Shown here one piece after another: positions 1 through 11,118 of a stretch of DNA of 64,000 nucleotides. The position numbers and the translations under genes were made by a program. The notes beneath the pieces are model-generated. The model was not told the DNA's origin, made no database searches, and saw only the letters and a program-made list of their open reading frames with translations. The number at the start of each line of letters is the position of its first letter. Position 1 is the first letter of the stretch. Origin of the DNA: Diphasiastrum complanatum (Eukaryota; Streptophyta; Lycopodiopsida; Lycopodiales; Lycopodiaceae); contig CM055100.1 of NCBI GenBank assembly GCA_029204225.1, positions 4,914,213 through 4,978,212 on the forward strand, in the 5' to 3' direction.

Positions 1-1
1 T

Positions 2-2221
2 TTGCTTAGTGTAAGTCAAATGATTGACAAAGGACTTGATGTGGAGTTCATTGGAGATGCATGTTTGATAAGTAAATGTGGATCCTTGATTGCTCAAGGT
101 AGGAGGCATGGTAAACTTTTCAAGCTTGATGCATGTGTGATCTCTAATCATGAAGGATGTATGGCTAGGGAGCAATTGACAAACCAAGAAGTTTGGCACA
201 AGAGGTTGGGCCATCCCAACTTCAAATCTTTGGAGGTAATGGCAAAGAAAGAGCTTGTTCTTGGTCTCCCTAAAAGTCTTGTTGCAAACAATAGTGTTTG
301 TGAACATTGTGCCTTGTCCAAATCTCATAGACTTGCTTATTCTAGATCTACTTCTAGATCTAAAGAAGCTTTTCAACTTGTGCATTCTGATATTCATTCT
401 TCTAGTACAACTAGCAATGGTGGGGCAAAGATGTATGCAACTTTCATTGATGACTTTAGTAGGTATACTTGGATCTATCTTCTTAAAAGTAAGGATGAAG
501 TGTTTGCTGCATTTGTCAAGTTCAAGAATGAAATGGAAAACCAATTCAATACAAAGATCAAATGCTTAAGATCTGATAATGGAGGGGAATACACCTCAAA
601 TAGGTTCAAAGACTTTTGTATAGCACATGGGATTAAGAGGGAGATGTCTAGTCCTAGGACTCCACAACAGATTGGAGTGGCCGAGAGGAAGAATAGAACC
701 CTTTGTGAATGTGCCAAGGCAATGAGACTACATGCTAATCTTGCTAAGTCTTTTTGGGGGGAAGCTTTAGCATGTGCTAACTATCTATGTAATAGATGGA
801 CAAGTGCTTCCTTGGATGGTAAAACTCCTCATGAGGTTCTTTATGGTAGAAGGCCGAGTGTCAAGCATTGTAGGATCTTTGGATGTACATGTTTTGTCAA
901 TATCACACTTGATGATAGAACTAAAGAAGATCCTTCATCAAAGAAGGGTGTGTTTGTTGGCTATAGTGAAGTAAGCAAGGCTTACAAAGTGTACATTCCT
1001 TCTACAAAGAAAGTTGTCATAAGTAGGGATGTCATCTTTCATGAAGAGAATGTTTCCAATGTTGTTGATGTTGATGTTGATGTGCCTACTATCATGATGT
1101 GCAAGATGTCTTGGATGAAGATGGAGATGCCACTCCAAAGCAAACTTCAAGGAAGACTCAAAGGCAAAGGGCTAAGCCATCAAGGCTAACCTATGATGAA
1201 AAAGGAAAGCAAGTGGTGGACAACTCTAACTTTGCTTTTCTTACCTCTTTTGATGAACCAACTTGTGTAGGTGAAGCAATTCAAAAGAAGGAATGGATCC
1301 AAGCCATGGATCATGAGCATCAAGCACTCATCAAAAGCAACACATGGAGGTTGGTAAAGCTTCCAAAGGACAAGAAGGCAATTGGTTGTAAGTGGATCTT
1401 CAAGATCAAGACAAATCAAGATGGATCAATCAACAAGTACAAGGCAAGGTTGGTGGCAAAGGGGTATGCTCAAGAATATGGTATTGACTATGATGAGACC
1501 TTTGCACCCGTGGCAAAGATGGTAACTATTCGAATCCTAATCTCTCTTGCAACTCTTTATGATTGGGATATGTGGCAAATGGATGTTACTAATGCCTTCT
1601 TGAATGGTGATCTTGAAGAAGATATTTACATGGAGCAACCCGAGGGCTATGTTTCACATGATGAGCCTAATCATGTGTGCTATCTCCAAAAGAGTTTGTA
1701 TGGGCTAAAGCAAGCACCAAGGAGTTGATTCAGATTTTGCAGGTGATCAAATGGATAGGAAGTCAACAAGTGCCTTTGCAATCTATCTTGGAGATGGAGT
1801 GGTCTCATGGCTATCAAAGAAGCAACCAACTATCTCTCTATCTTCCACCGAAGCCGAGTACAAGGCATTAACAACATGCACCAAGGAGATTCTTTGGATC
1901 AAGAGGATGTTATTGGATCTTCACTTGCTGGAACCAGAGAAGACTCCAATCATACTTTGTGATAACCTTTCAGCCCAAAGCTTGGCAAGCAATCCTGTTT
2001 TTCATGCAAGGAGCAAGCACATTGAGATTGCTCACCATTTTGTGAGAGATCAAGTCATTGCCAAAGAGGTGGAGCTTCAACATGTCTCTTCAAAGGAGTG
2101 TGTGGCTGATATCTTCACCAAACCATTGGGAAAGGACCTATATTTAATGCATAGATCTAATCTTGGAATGTGCTCAAAGACTATGTTGAAACTAGCATCC
2201 AATGTTGAAGAGGGAGTGTGA
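2..2221 (+). pseudogene. Copia Gag-Pol of element A (integrase, RT part, RNase H), broken
   Basis: The first frame (2-1189) begins after the protease, then carries the GAG-pre-integrase HHCC region (VWHKRLGHP...CEHCALSKSH) and the integrase core with LVHSDIH, RSDNGGEY and GVAERKN. The conserved PQQNG reads PQQIG, an N-to-I change relative to C. A 4-bp deletion near 1092 shifts the frame. RT resumes at 1099-1728 (KWIFKIK, KARLVAKGYAQ, FLNGD) and stops where a deletion of about 602 bp, relative to C, removes the YVDD region up to RNase H. RNase H resumes at 1751-2221 (STEAEYKAL, HARSKHIEIAHHF). The final TGA lies inside the first bases of the LTR. A functional polyprotein cannot be made. Confidence 0.93.
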
Positions 2222-2871
2222 AAATTGTCAACATTTCCTAGCTAGTTTGAGGCCTAAATTGGCTAAAATTGTAAATAGTTTTGGTTCTGGAGTTTCACAC
2301 GTGTGAACCAGGCCACAATGTTTTTATTTACTGTATTTTTTCAGTATGATGAAGTGTCAAACTTCATACCCTTCAAAATGAGACCATTTTGATGTATTTT
2401 GGTCATATAAGCCATTTTTAGCTATTTTTCCTATATAGGGAATATCTAGGGTCAAGTACCTTCTAGAGAGAGGAGAGAGAGTCATCTTCCTCATCCATAA
2501 ATAGTAGGGAAGTCGTGGAGAACAGGTTGGAGAAACCTTTTGTATGCTTCATTGAGATCAATAGATCATTGTCATTGTTTCTTCCTCCATTGAGAGCATT
2601 GTTGTGTGTATTGTCTTCAAGCTATTGTGTATGATCTTAGGTGCTTTCCAAAAGTGATAGGCTGATGTATTATGGACTGTATAATGCTATTTTGGGCCGC
2701 ACTTGATGTTTATGGAAGTTTCCATTTGTGATAAATGCTTTTTGATCAAGTTCTTTGCATTCTAGGTAGCATAGAATGTGTTGCCAATTCCTAGCTTATG
2801 TAGTTTGGAGTGCAAGCATTCAAGCCAATGATCTTGGAGTTTAGATCCACTTAGGATCTGTATTTTTCACA
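2217..2871 (+). repeat. 3' LTR of copia A (655 bp)
   Basis: The LTR begins TGTGAAAATTG directly after the polypurine tract GAAGAGGGAG and ends TTTTTCACA, giving short terminal inverted repeats. Its length equals both LTRs of element C and I noticed no differences from C's left LTR by eye. TATA-like sequences lie at 2431-2440 (CTATATAGGG) and near 2497-2504 (ATAAATAG). A perfect palindrome lies at 2294-2307. Confidence 0.95.
2294..2307. promoter_or_regulatory. 14-bp palindrome TTCACACGTGTGAA in LTR A
   Basis: Perfect palindrome with a CACGTG (G-box) core, upstream of the LTR's TATA-like sequences. The same 14-mer occurs in the LTRs of C, F and H. CACGTG is a known bHLH/bZIP site, and CGTGTG, present on both strands, matches the brassinosteroid-response (BZR1) core; a regulatory role here is inferred. 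Confidence 0.5.
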
Positions 2872-5105
2872 GTGAATCCTCGTGCTACCAGTCTGGCCTT
2901 CCTTCGATCAATTGTTCCGTTGGTATTATATTTGACCTTAAAGATCCATTTGCAATCAATGATATTGCAGCCAATAGGAGCTTCGACTAATGACCATGTC
3001 TGATTCTTGATCAGAGAGGAATACTCTCTGTCCATGGCTTTTCTCCAAAGATCAGAGTCTAATTGGCTAAGTGCCTCTTCGACTGTTGTCGGTTCCTGCA
3101 TTAAGAGACAGACAGACTCAAGAGTATACCTTCTGGGCTGTGTGCGCACTCGGCTTGATCTTTTGGGAAGATTCGACTGATAAACTGCTCCTAGGACTTG
3201 TTGCTGAGTAGCAGCAACATCTTTGTCTGATTTGCTATCTCGAAGTGGGTCGACAATAGACACGCCTGAGCCAGAAGCTCGGACTGTCATGTCAATGATA
3301 GGTGATGAAGGTTCTTCTTGAGCAATATCCTTGTCTTTGAGGTCGACGAACTAATCCTCGATAAAGACTGTATCTTGGCTATACAAGATTTGCTGGGTAT
3401 CAGGACCGTATAGCTTGTAAGCATGATCAGACGAAGTATATCCGATCAGGATGGTCTTGAGACCTTGGAAGTCCAATTTCTTTCTTGTGTCCTTTGGGAT
3501 CTGCGCGTAGGCAATGCACCCAAACACTCTTAGGTTCTTCACAAAGAAGGCTTAGAGCCACACCTCGTGGGGTGTCTTATCTGAGAGGGCCTTGGTTGAA
3601 CATCTGTTCTGGACGTAAGCTGCAGTGGAGACAGCTTCAACCCAGAATCTCTTGGGCAACGATGCATGCAATAACATACATTTGGCAGATTCGACTAGAG
3701 TACGGTTCTTTCTCTCAGCTAAGCCATTAGACTGAGGACAGTAAGGAGTGATGAATTGTTACTCAATGTCTTGGCTTTGGCAGTACTCCTTAAACTCGAT
3801 AGAGATATATTCTCCACCATTGTCTGACCTTAGGGCCTTGATCGTCCTTCCAGTCTCCTTTTATGCACACTCCTTCAAGATTCTGAAATAGTTGAAGGCT
3901 TTAGATTTCTTCTTTATGAAGTACACCATAGTCCTTTTGGAGAATTCGTCAATAAATTTTATAAAATACTTGGCGTCCTTCAGCAAAGGATTTTTCATTG
4001 GGCCACAAATATCTGAATGTACAACATCTAGCAATCCTCTAGGAACATGCTAATGGCTTGACTTAAATGGTTTCCTAGTCTGTTTACCAACTAGACAGTC
4101 TTGACAGACATGTAACTCAACATTTTTGCGAGGATACTCGAGATCAAGAACAATAGATTGTCTAGACATTCATTGTACAACAACATGATTTAAATGACCA
4201 AGTCTATAATGCCAAAGTACACCTTTATTTGAATGAATTGAAGTACTAAGAGCTGGACTAGAGACAGAAAAACAATGACTCAACTTATACAAGTATCCAT
4301 GTCTCTTTCCGAGTGCTAGGGTCTTGCTAGTCCTATCAACTACTTTACATTGATCACATTCAAATTCTACTCTGTGTCCTAGATCTGTGATTCTGCTTAC
4401 AGAGAGCAGATTCGTAGATAACTTTGGTATATACAGGACTTTAGAGAGTAGCTTAAACTGATCATTTGCAAAGCATAATCTTACAGTGCCTTCACCTTTA
4501 ATATCTTGTGTGCTATTGTCGCCAAGGTGAATGAATTTCTGAGTACTGTAAGGTGTATAGGACTCGAAACAGTCAATGAGGCTAGTCATGTGCTGAGTGG
4601 CTTTGGAATCCAGGAACCAAGAACTATCGCCAGATGCTCCTTGATGATTGGTCATGAAGACATCATGATTCGCTTCTTGAATAGGTTGTGGAGCTTCTGC
4701 AGCTGCATTTGCCACTTGATTCGACTGCCCTTTGCTGTTGTTCTTCGCTTGAAGTATTCGGCAGTCTTGTATCTCTTGGTTGTTTCGTTTGCAGTATCTA
4801 CAGAACAACTTCTTCTTTGTCTGCAGATTCGACTGTTCCGTGTGTTGAGCTGGTTTCTGGTCTGGCTTTGATTGCTTCGAACCTTTCTTCTTCTGCTGCT
4901 TTGTCGTGCTCTTGTTGGTGTATAAGGCGTGAGAATCAGCTGAGGAACTTGAGGCTTCGTTCCTTCACGTGTCTTCCTGCAACAACATAGTAATGACTCT
5001 TGAAAGAGTCAATTCTGGATGAGTCATGTGAGAGGTGCTCTCTATTTCAGCTTGGCTCAACATCTGGGGGATTCTTTGGAATCTACTAACACTACTTGCA
5101 AAAGA
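2872..5105 (-). pseudogene. Copia B Gag-Pol remnant (gag end to RT start)
   Basis: Read leftward from about 5105: end of gag, a damaged zinc knuckle (CRYCKRNNQEIQDC, where Q replaces the expected His), protease with DSKAT in place of the usual DSGAT (ORF 4170-4808), GAG-pre-integrase, integrase with HSDICGP, RSDNGGEY and GLAERKN (about 3560-4160, several stops), the integrase C-terminus (3351-3542), and the RT N-terminus with KWIFKVK and KARLVARGFT (2841-3290). The frame is interrupted at 2871 by insertion of element A, so the rest of RT and RNase H lies left of the window. The lost knuckle His, the altered protease motif and the stops show it is dead. Confidence 0.9.
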
Positions 5106-5334
5106 TGGGATTGTAGTCCACACCATCCACAAGAAACACAAATGAATCTATGGTGTAGAAAGAAACACACCCCACCTACCACCATTTGACTTTTGACTAA
5201 ACCCAAAAAACTTAGTAATTTAATTTAAGCTTAACTTTGGCCTTCTAATATTATTTTAATTACGTCCAAAGTCAAGTTTATTGCCAAAATTATTTATTTA
5301 CAAGTGCTCATTGGGCCATGGGCTTATGCACGCA
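5106..5334 (-). repeat. Start of a gypsy-type LTR (minus orientation), truncated
   Basis: On the minus strand this begins TGCGTGCATAAGCCCATGG and continues with a segment (GGCCCAATGAGCA) shared with the LTR at 60416-60970; a related start lies at 51532. The three starts share TGC(A/G)(C/T)GT(A/G)TAAG and a purine-rich GAGGG stretch just upstream. The left side is cut at the junction with copia B near 5106. The LTR assignment rests on comparison between these copies. Confidence 0.5.
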
Positions 5335-5925
5335 GGATGCCACGACCCTCGCAACTATTTCTACTAAGCATGGTGGAAATACTCCCAAGAGGGCCTCCTA
5401 CCTGAAGTAGTGCCAGTCCCTTGGCACTGTGGTGCTTAGTATAAGCTCTGTTTAGCATGTCGTTGGTGGATGAGATATCCGGTCACTTTTTCCATGAAAT
5501 CCAATCTGGCAATGCTCTTCTTGTCCTTGGTAAGGTAGGACTTATGGATGCTGCTGTTCAATCCAGGTTTGAAAGCAGGATTGCCAGGGGTCCCCAAGAA
5601 GTGCCACTCTAAAGTACACTCGGGCCGCTGGCAGTTGGTCTTCAACCTCATAGTTCAGCCACAACAATTGTGGCCAGGGTCGTGTTTGGGTCAAAACAAA
5701 TGGATGGGAGGAAGTCGTCCCATTTGGTGGCGACACCCATCAAGTACTCTAAGTCTTGAGCATATTGTGCAGCTGTGCGGACTATTGGATCCGGACAATC
5801 GACGAATTCTTTAGAAAACTGGACTAGAGCCCTCTTGGCATCTACGTCCATACTCTAAATGGATCTTTGGCTAGTTCAAAATTTCGATAGTGATCTTGTC
5901 CATTGGGATGCCGCACTCCACCCAT
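5335..5925 (-). pseudogene. Degenerate ORF next to gypsy-type LTR, function unknown
   Basis: Minus-strand reading frames at 5648-5851 (KRALVQFSKEFVDCPDPIV), 5542-5736 and 5436-5651 can be stitched only by assuming frameshifts. I do not recognise a family. The stretch sits just before the LTR start at 5334, the same position as the unknown ORF at 51508-52193 before the LTR start at 51532. This suggests both are remains of a 3' accessory ORF of one gypsy family, although their residues are only faintly alike. The right edge abuts copia G near 5930. Confidence 0.35.
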
Positions 5926-5931
5926 TTTGAT

Positions 5932-7010
5932 CTACGTGGGTAGGAAACGTAGTGGGCCTACAATCTCACATTCTTGATCACTTGCAGTGAAGATAAATCT
6001 CTTAGAGCTATTGTAAGAAAGTAGATTAGAAAAGTAGTCTTTTTGGTGAGTCATGTGAGAGCTTGGCCCACTATCAATCCACCAAGTGTCTTGATTAGAT
6101 GTTTGTGGTGAGGATACCATCAAAGATAGATTGCCTTCTTCCTCCTCCTCAAGCACAAGATTGCCTTGATTGTCCTTCTCTTGGGCATTCTTCTTCTTGT
6201 AGCACTCGGATGCAAAATGTCTCTTTTTTCCACAAAAGAAACACTTTAGCTTCTTCTTGTCCTTCTTGCTCTTGCCTTTGGAACTTGATGCTCCATCTTT
6301 GTTCTCCATCTCCCTGTCTTGAGTCTTCTTGGATGGAAACTTCTTCTTCTTGCCTTTCAAAGAAAAGTTAGCATTTTTATTACCATCATTCAAAGATAAG
6401 GAACTCATCCTACTTTTGATATGAAGCATTCTACTCTCCTCACTAACAAGCACACTTTGAAGTTTTTCAATACTAGGAAGTGAATCTTGAATAGCAAAGG
6501 TTTGAACAATATTGGAATAATCATCTCCTAATCCATTCAAAATGATTTGAACTAATTCATCATCTTTGATTTTATCATCTATAGAAGACAACTCCTTATT
6601 CAAAGATTTGATCCTAAAGACATAATTTGGGCACTTTCACTACTTCCTTTCATGCTTTGAAGGATTTGATTCCTAAGCATGAGTATCCTTGAAGTGTTCT
6701 TGGATCCATAAATGGCTTTTAATGAATCCATGCCTCTTTGGATGTGGTACAAGAAGAGATTTCTTTCAAAAGTTCATTACTTACATTCTTTTTTATGCAA
6801 TGTAATACAACTCTACATCTCTTTTTGTACTTAGCCAACTCAACTCCTCCTTGAGGTTCTACTTCCACCTCAAGTACTATGTCATAAAGATCATGAAGTA
6901 CAAGCAAAGACTCCATTCAAACTATCCAAGTAGCTTAATTAGTGGATGTAAGTCTTTCACTAGCTTCAAGCAAAAAACCACCCATTGATGCCATTTTTGA
7001 ATGTGAAAAA
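5932..7010 (-). pseudogene. Copia G gag-protease remnant
   Basis: Read from about 6991 leftward: MASMGGFLLEASERL start with two in-frame stops, gag (6719-6916), then ORF 5932-6603 with the end of gag, a lysine-rich linker, zinc knuckle CFFCGKKRHFASEC (CX2CX4HX4C) and protease WWIDSGPSSHMT. The sequence ends abruptly near 5932, so integrase, RT and RNase H are missing. It is related to C, E, F and H (same WWIDSG and knuckle layout) but more decayed. The primer-binding site and LTR lie upstream at 7586-7597 and from 7598. Confidence 0.85.
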
Positions 7011-7585
7011 GCACTAGAAACTCTTATGGTTTCTTTAAGAGATCTGATCCTAAAGTCTTCTAGCAATTTAGAAAGCTTATAGACTCAATCCTATCACTCA
7101 TGAACCAATCTAGAATGATGGAAATTTAGATTCTTGTCTCAAACTTGCAAAATCACTCCTTAATCTATGATTTTTAGCAATTTCTCTCTTCAACCTCAAC
7201 ATACACTCAAAAAATTAGAGAAGATCAATTAGTGCACCTAATTCAAGCTTCAATTTTAATTTTTTGGCTGATCTAATCCAAGAACTAATCAAGCGATTAG
7301 ATTCATCATAGAAAATGCTTGATTTTGCACCAAAACTCACTCAAATTGGGTATGTGAGTCAAATTCTACAAATTTTTGGAATTTCTCAGCCAAAATCGGA
7401 GCTGTACAGCCTCACACGTGTGAAAAGGGTTCCTACAACCCACAACAAGATCTGGACCAAAAACTTTAAGGATAGCTATCAAATCCAACTCGCTACACAA
7501 AATGTGACTAATTTTCAAAAAAACTTCTGATTTTGGCTTTGATTTGGATTAACCCTATCAATTTCAACAAAACCTCTTGTACTAG

Positions 7586-7597
7586 GCTCTGATACCA
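7586..7597 (-). other. Primer-binding site of copia G
   Basis: The reverse complement reads TGGTATCAGAGC, the complement of the 3' end of initiator tRNA-Met and standard in plant copia elements. It adjoins the LTR end (...TTTTTGCACA on the minus strand). Confidence 0.85.
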
Positions 7598-8402
7598 TGT
7601 GCAAAAAGTACAAAAAGGACCAAGAGTGGATCCTAATCTGATCCTCAAGAGAGATTGGTTGTCAGATTACTTGATCTATCAATCTACTTGAGATTAAGAT
7701 CAATCATTAATTGAAGGTAGGTGTACTTTCTAGTTTCACATGTGTGAAACATTGTCTGAGTACGGACTCCAACCTGAAAATCAAGTACACATTGATAGAA
7801 TCTCAAAACAATCAAAACAAATGTAGACAAATGGAGAGAATCACTCAAAATTGCTTCCAAAACCAAGATTGGTGTCTCACATTGATTATGGCCAAATAAG
7901 CCTCTATATATACACTTTTGGAGCCCAAGGTACTGATCATGCATCAGATCTCACACGTGTGAGGATGCCTTGTCACTATCATGCAATTTGACACTTTGAT
8001 CAAAACTTTCCAATTTGGGCATTTTTGGTCTATTTTTCCACTATATGGAGATCTTCATGGAAATCTTCTAGAAGCAAAAACTCGCCTACTTCAGCTATTT
8101 TCACATGTGTGAGTTGTCCTCTACACGTGGGATGTGACACATATTCAAAATATTTGGCTCATGCAATAATTAGATCGGTGCCATGTGTCATATCTCTAGA
8201 AAACTAGTTTTTGGCCATTTTAGCCACTAGAACTTGAATTAAATCATATATACAACATATATGATTATGGTACATGAAAAGTACACTAGTTTCACACGTG
8301 GAAACAGGCTCCACACATGTGTGTCTATCCTATATACAAGATTTTTGGCCTCTACCAAGCTTATTTTTGCTTAATTCATAGAGGACCTATCCACACGTGT
8401 GA
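7598..8402 (-). repeat. 5' LTR of copia G (far boundary not resolved)
   Basis: On the + strand the LTR begins TGTGCAAAAAGTAC right after the primer-binding site. A TATA-like TATATATACA at about 7904-7913 supports a promoter reading leftward. No second copy is in the window, so the outer edge is unknown; I end it at the last clustered palindrome, but it may run to about 8700-8960. Confidence 0.6.
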
Positions 8403-9639
8403 AATGACACTTGTTATATTCAGATCCATTTTGTTTAGCTTTCATTTGAGTCTAATATGACATCTCCTAGATCATAGGAGTTAGGTCCTAGACTGTAGGA
8501 ATCTAGAAGGTCAACACAAACTACCAATGGATGATGTGGCAAACTTGATAGATCTTATCCAAAGTGGAAATGGATGAGTACAATGAGCTATCTCACACTT
8601 GCTAGATGCAGCTTAGAGAGAGATTATGATGATTTTGTACTTGATCCATGATGGATCCATTATTGAGCTAATGATGAGAAACATTGTTTTGTGAAGCGAT
8701 CTTGTTGTTTACACTCTCTTAAGCACTTTCTTTGTGGATGAATACTAAGTAAATGTTTAGTAAACTATTTCTCTGTTATCAGGCCATACAGTAGCTATAC
8801 TTCCCACATGTGAAGTTGTGGGTCATCATTTTTTATTGTTCTTGCTTGGAAACACAAAGATTGTCAAGTAGAAGCTAGATTTGGAAGCTAGTCTTGATAT
8901 AGATCAAGATCCCAAGCTACCGATCACTCTCTGTGATCATTTGTAGATCAAATTCAATCCTTTACTCTAAAATTTGACAATCAGATCAACGTAAGCAACA
9001 TACAATGCAAAATGAGATGATCTGAGCATGGAATTCACTGGTCCATATCCTAAAATTTTAACCGCAATGGTTTTCTTTACAAAAACTATTTTATGCACCT
9101 TATTGAAATTATGTCCTCCAAGAAAATGAGATAGTGCTTTGGTTGCCATAATCATAGTCTCACCATGTTGATGAAACTTTTATCTCATTATTCTTGAGGA
9201 ACTTCAAATAGTGCCCCAGTGCATGATCTCTTAAAAATTCTCCAACAGAAAATCTTTGCCCTCCTCGCCGAATTGCAAAATCATCAAGGAAAATTGTCTG
9301 TGAAATGATAAAAAACAAAGTAAGCTCCAGTATATAATCTGACATAACGAATTGACTAGTACATGATAAGATACAAAAACTTACGCATTCAGCTTTGTTA
9401 CTATCTCTCCATCAATATTATGTCCACCTTTTGATGTCAATATTGTTGGTGAATAGACAATTGGTTGTGGAAAACCAAGTTGACTTTGGATTCTGGTTTA
9501 TAGTCAAGATCTAGTAATGTCAATGGAGTTTTTGGTACCATCATTAAGAATTGCCACAATGCAATGTCTTGATGAATCCAAATCTCTATAATTATGCCAT
9601 GAAGCATTACATAAACTTCGCGCTTACTAGCTATACATG
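8403..9639. other. No gene recognised
   Basis: Short open stretches only, none resembling a known protein. The left end may still be LTR of copia G. Sequence from about 9430 may be decayed gypsy integrase leading into the recognisable part at 9640. Confidence 0.4.
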
Positions 9640-9896
9640 CATTAGTGGCTGAGAAAGAGTGACACAAGGCATGGCATGATTGTCGACTGCACAAGATAGA
9701 TCTTCGACCAGGAGATCTAGTCGTCATGTATAAAACTAAGGCGATCAAGGAAAAGTTGAAGCTCACAGGCGAAGGCCCGTTCCGAGTAAAGGAGATCCTC
9801 AGCCATGGAGCCATGAAACTTGAACATTTAAATGGGATGCCATTCTATACTCCCATCAATGGTAGTCGGCTTCACAAGTATTGGTCGCCTCGGTGA
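9640..9896 (+). pseudogene. Ty3/gypsy integrase C-terminus remnant
   Basis: A frame near 9705-9896 reads LRPGDLVVMYKTKAIKEKLK, then GEGPFRVKEILSHGA and NGSRLHKYWSPR before a stop. The GPF followed by hydrophobic residues is the GPY/F module found at the C-terminus of many gypsy integrases. The region just upstream is frameshifted and stop-ridden. No chromodomain follows. A G-rich tract (CAGGGGGTGGA) at about 9906-9917 could be the polypurine tract before a 3' LTR. Confidence 0.75.
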
Positions 9897-11118
9897 AACA
9901 GATCCAGGGGGTGGATGATGCATATAATGATCAGATCAAACCTCATCATAAGTCATCCCAGCTAGATCTAATGAAATCAAGCCAAGATCTAGTCAGATCA
10001 AGCAAATTTTACAAATTTCAACAAGATCAGACAAGATCCGGATAGATCAAGGAAGATTCGATAAGATCCAAGTGGGATCCAGATTCAAATAGGATCCAAA
10101 GGGCAGCAAGCCATCAAATAATAACAATCAGCCCCATCCTTGCAAATCAGAGATGACAATTTGAAAAAAACAGCAAAATGGAGATAAAAATTACTTAAAT
10201 GATGGATCGGCTACCAATTGTCTATCGAAACTTTTAGAGAGCTCTCCATAGTCAAAACTAGCTTGGATGCAATGGTATACCAGTCTCCAAGAGCTATGGA
10301 TCAGAGGATCTCAAGATCTCACTGAAAAACACCAAAAAAGAGAACTTTTTCCATGATTTTTTGAGATCCCTTGGGAACAAACTCTTGAGACTTTGTCAAT
10401 CACTAAATCTGACTCATATACATCTATAAAATCTATGTGCGAGTTACTAATGGAAAAATCATCAAATTTGAGTATCTGCGAGGGTTCATAGCACCAGGAA
10501 ATAAGGAACCTTCGCAGGCCATCAAGATCTGCAAACCAACCTTTGTAGAGGGCATAAATGAAATCAAAGTAGTGAAATTAGCCTACCTACAAGGTCTGAT
10601 CTTGAAAATCCAATGTTTGGAGCAAGTTGTGTGAGAGTTCACCTCCTACGAGGGTTGAACCTTTGCAGATAGGCTGAACCTTCGCAGGGCAGTCAAATAA
10701 CCTTCTGAACCTTCGTAGACTTCAATGAGGTCTTAGAATATTGTGATGAAGGTCCCTGCAAAATTTTGGTTGGAACTGAACTGAGGAAAGTGCACTTCTC
10801 CTAATATGCACTCTAATTTACGCTATATAAGGGCAAAATTTGAGTCATTTGGCACTTCATTCAGCGAAGCTCTGCCAAAAATTACAATGAAATTTCCAAG
10901 TTCTCCGATCACAACAAAAATTTCTACATGCCTTCATCAACCCTCACAGCCACCTGTTACACACTCAGTTCCACAATTTCTACCTTCATCATTTTGAAAT
11001 TCACTTTTTTATAGTTTTTTAAGCCTTTAGCCCATTGTTGATGCCTTTTCCTCTTTTTTGAGTACCTTCTCCCTTTTCGCATCTCCGTCACTAATGTACT
11101 TACTGATCATCTAACATC
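9897..11118 (+). other. Possible LTR/leader with repeated TGCGAGGGTT / CCTTCGCAG motifs
   Basis: No protein-coding gene. Between about 10468 and 10720 the motif occurs in both orientations (TGCGAGGGTTC, ACCTTCGCAGG, TACGAGGGTTGAACC, ACCTTCGCAGGG, ACCTTCGTAG). TGCGAGGGTTC at about 10469 and GAACCTTCGCA at about 10507 could pair as a stem with one mismatch. The layout resembles the gypsy leader at 33085-33650. Confidence 0.4.

Larger units (their letters stand above)
1..2871 (+). mobile_element. Copia LTR retrotransposon A, 3' part, internally deleted
   Basis: The element enters from the left window edge and ends at the LTR terminus TTTTTCACA at 2871. It is nearly identical to intact element C (41386-47533), so it belongs to the same young family. 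It differs by a 4-bp deletion near 1092, a deletion of about 602 bp at 1728/1729 and a few substitutions. It sits inside copia B, whose reverse-transcriptase frame on the minus strand is cut exactly at 2872. The expected right-hand target-site duplication is GTGAA (2872-2876); its partner is outside the window. Confidence 0.93.
7412..8402. promoter_or_regulatory. Cluster of CACACGTGTG-type palindromes in LTR/leader G
   Basis: Within about 1 kb there are TCACACGTGTGA (7412), TTCACATGTGTGAA (7735), TCACACGTGTGA (7951), TCACATGTGTGA (8101), ACACGTGG (8123), TTCACACGTGGAA (8291), CACACATGTGTG (8312) and CACACGTGTGA (8392). They lie on both sides of the TATA-like sequence. This is the densest set in the window and looks like a multi-site enhancer; that function is inferred. 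Confidence 0.55.

Noticed and set aside
9437-9814. Minus-strand frame of 125 codons
   Set aside because: Overlaps the gypsy integrase C-terminus on the + strand, which has a recognisable GPF module.
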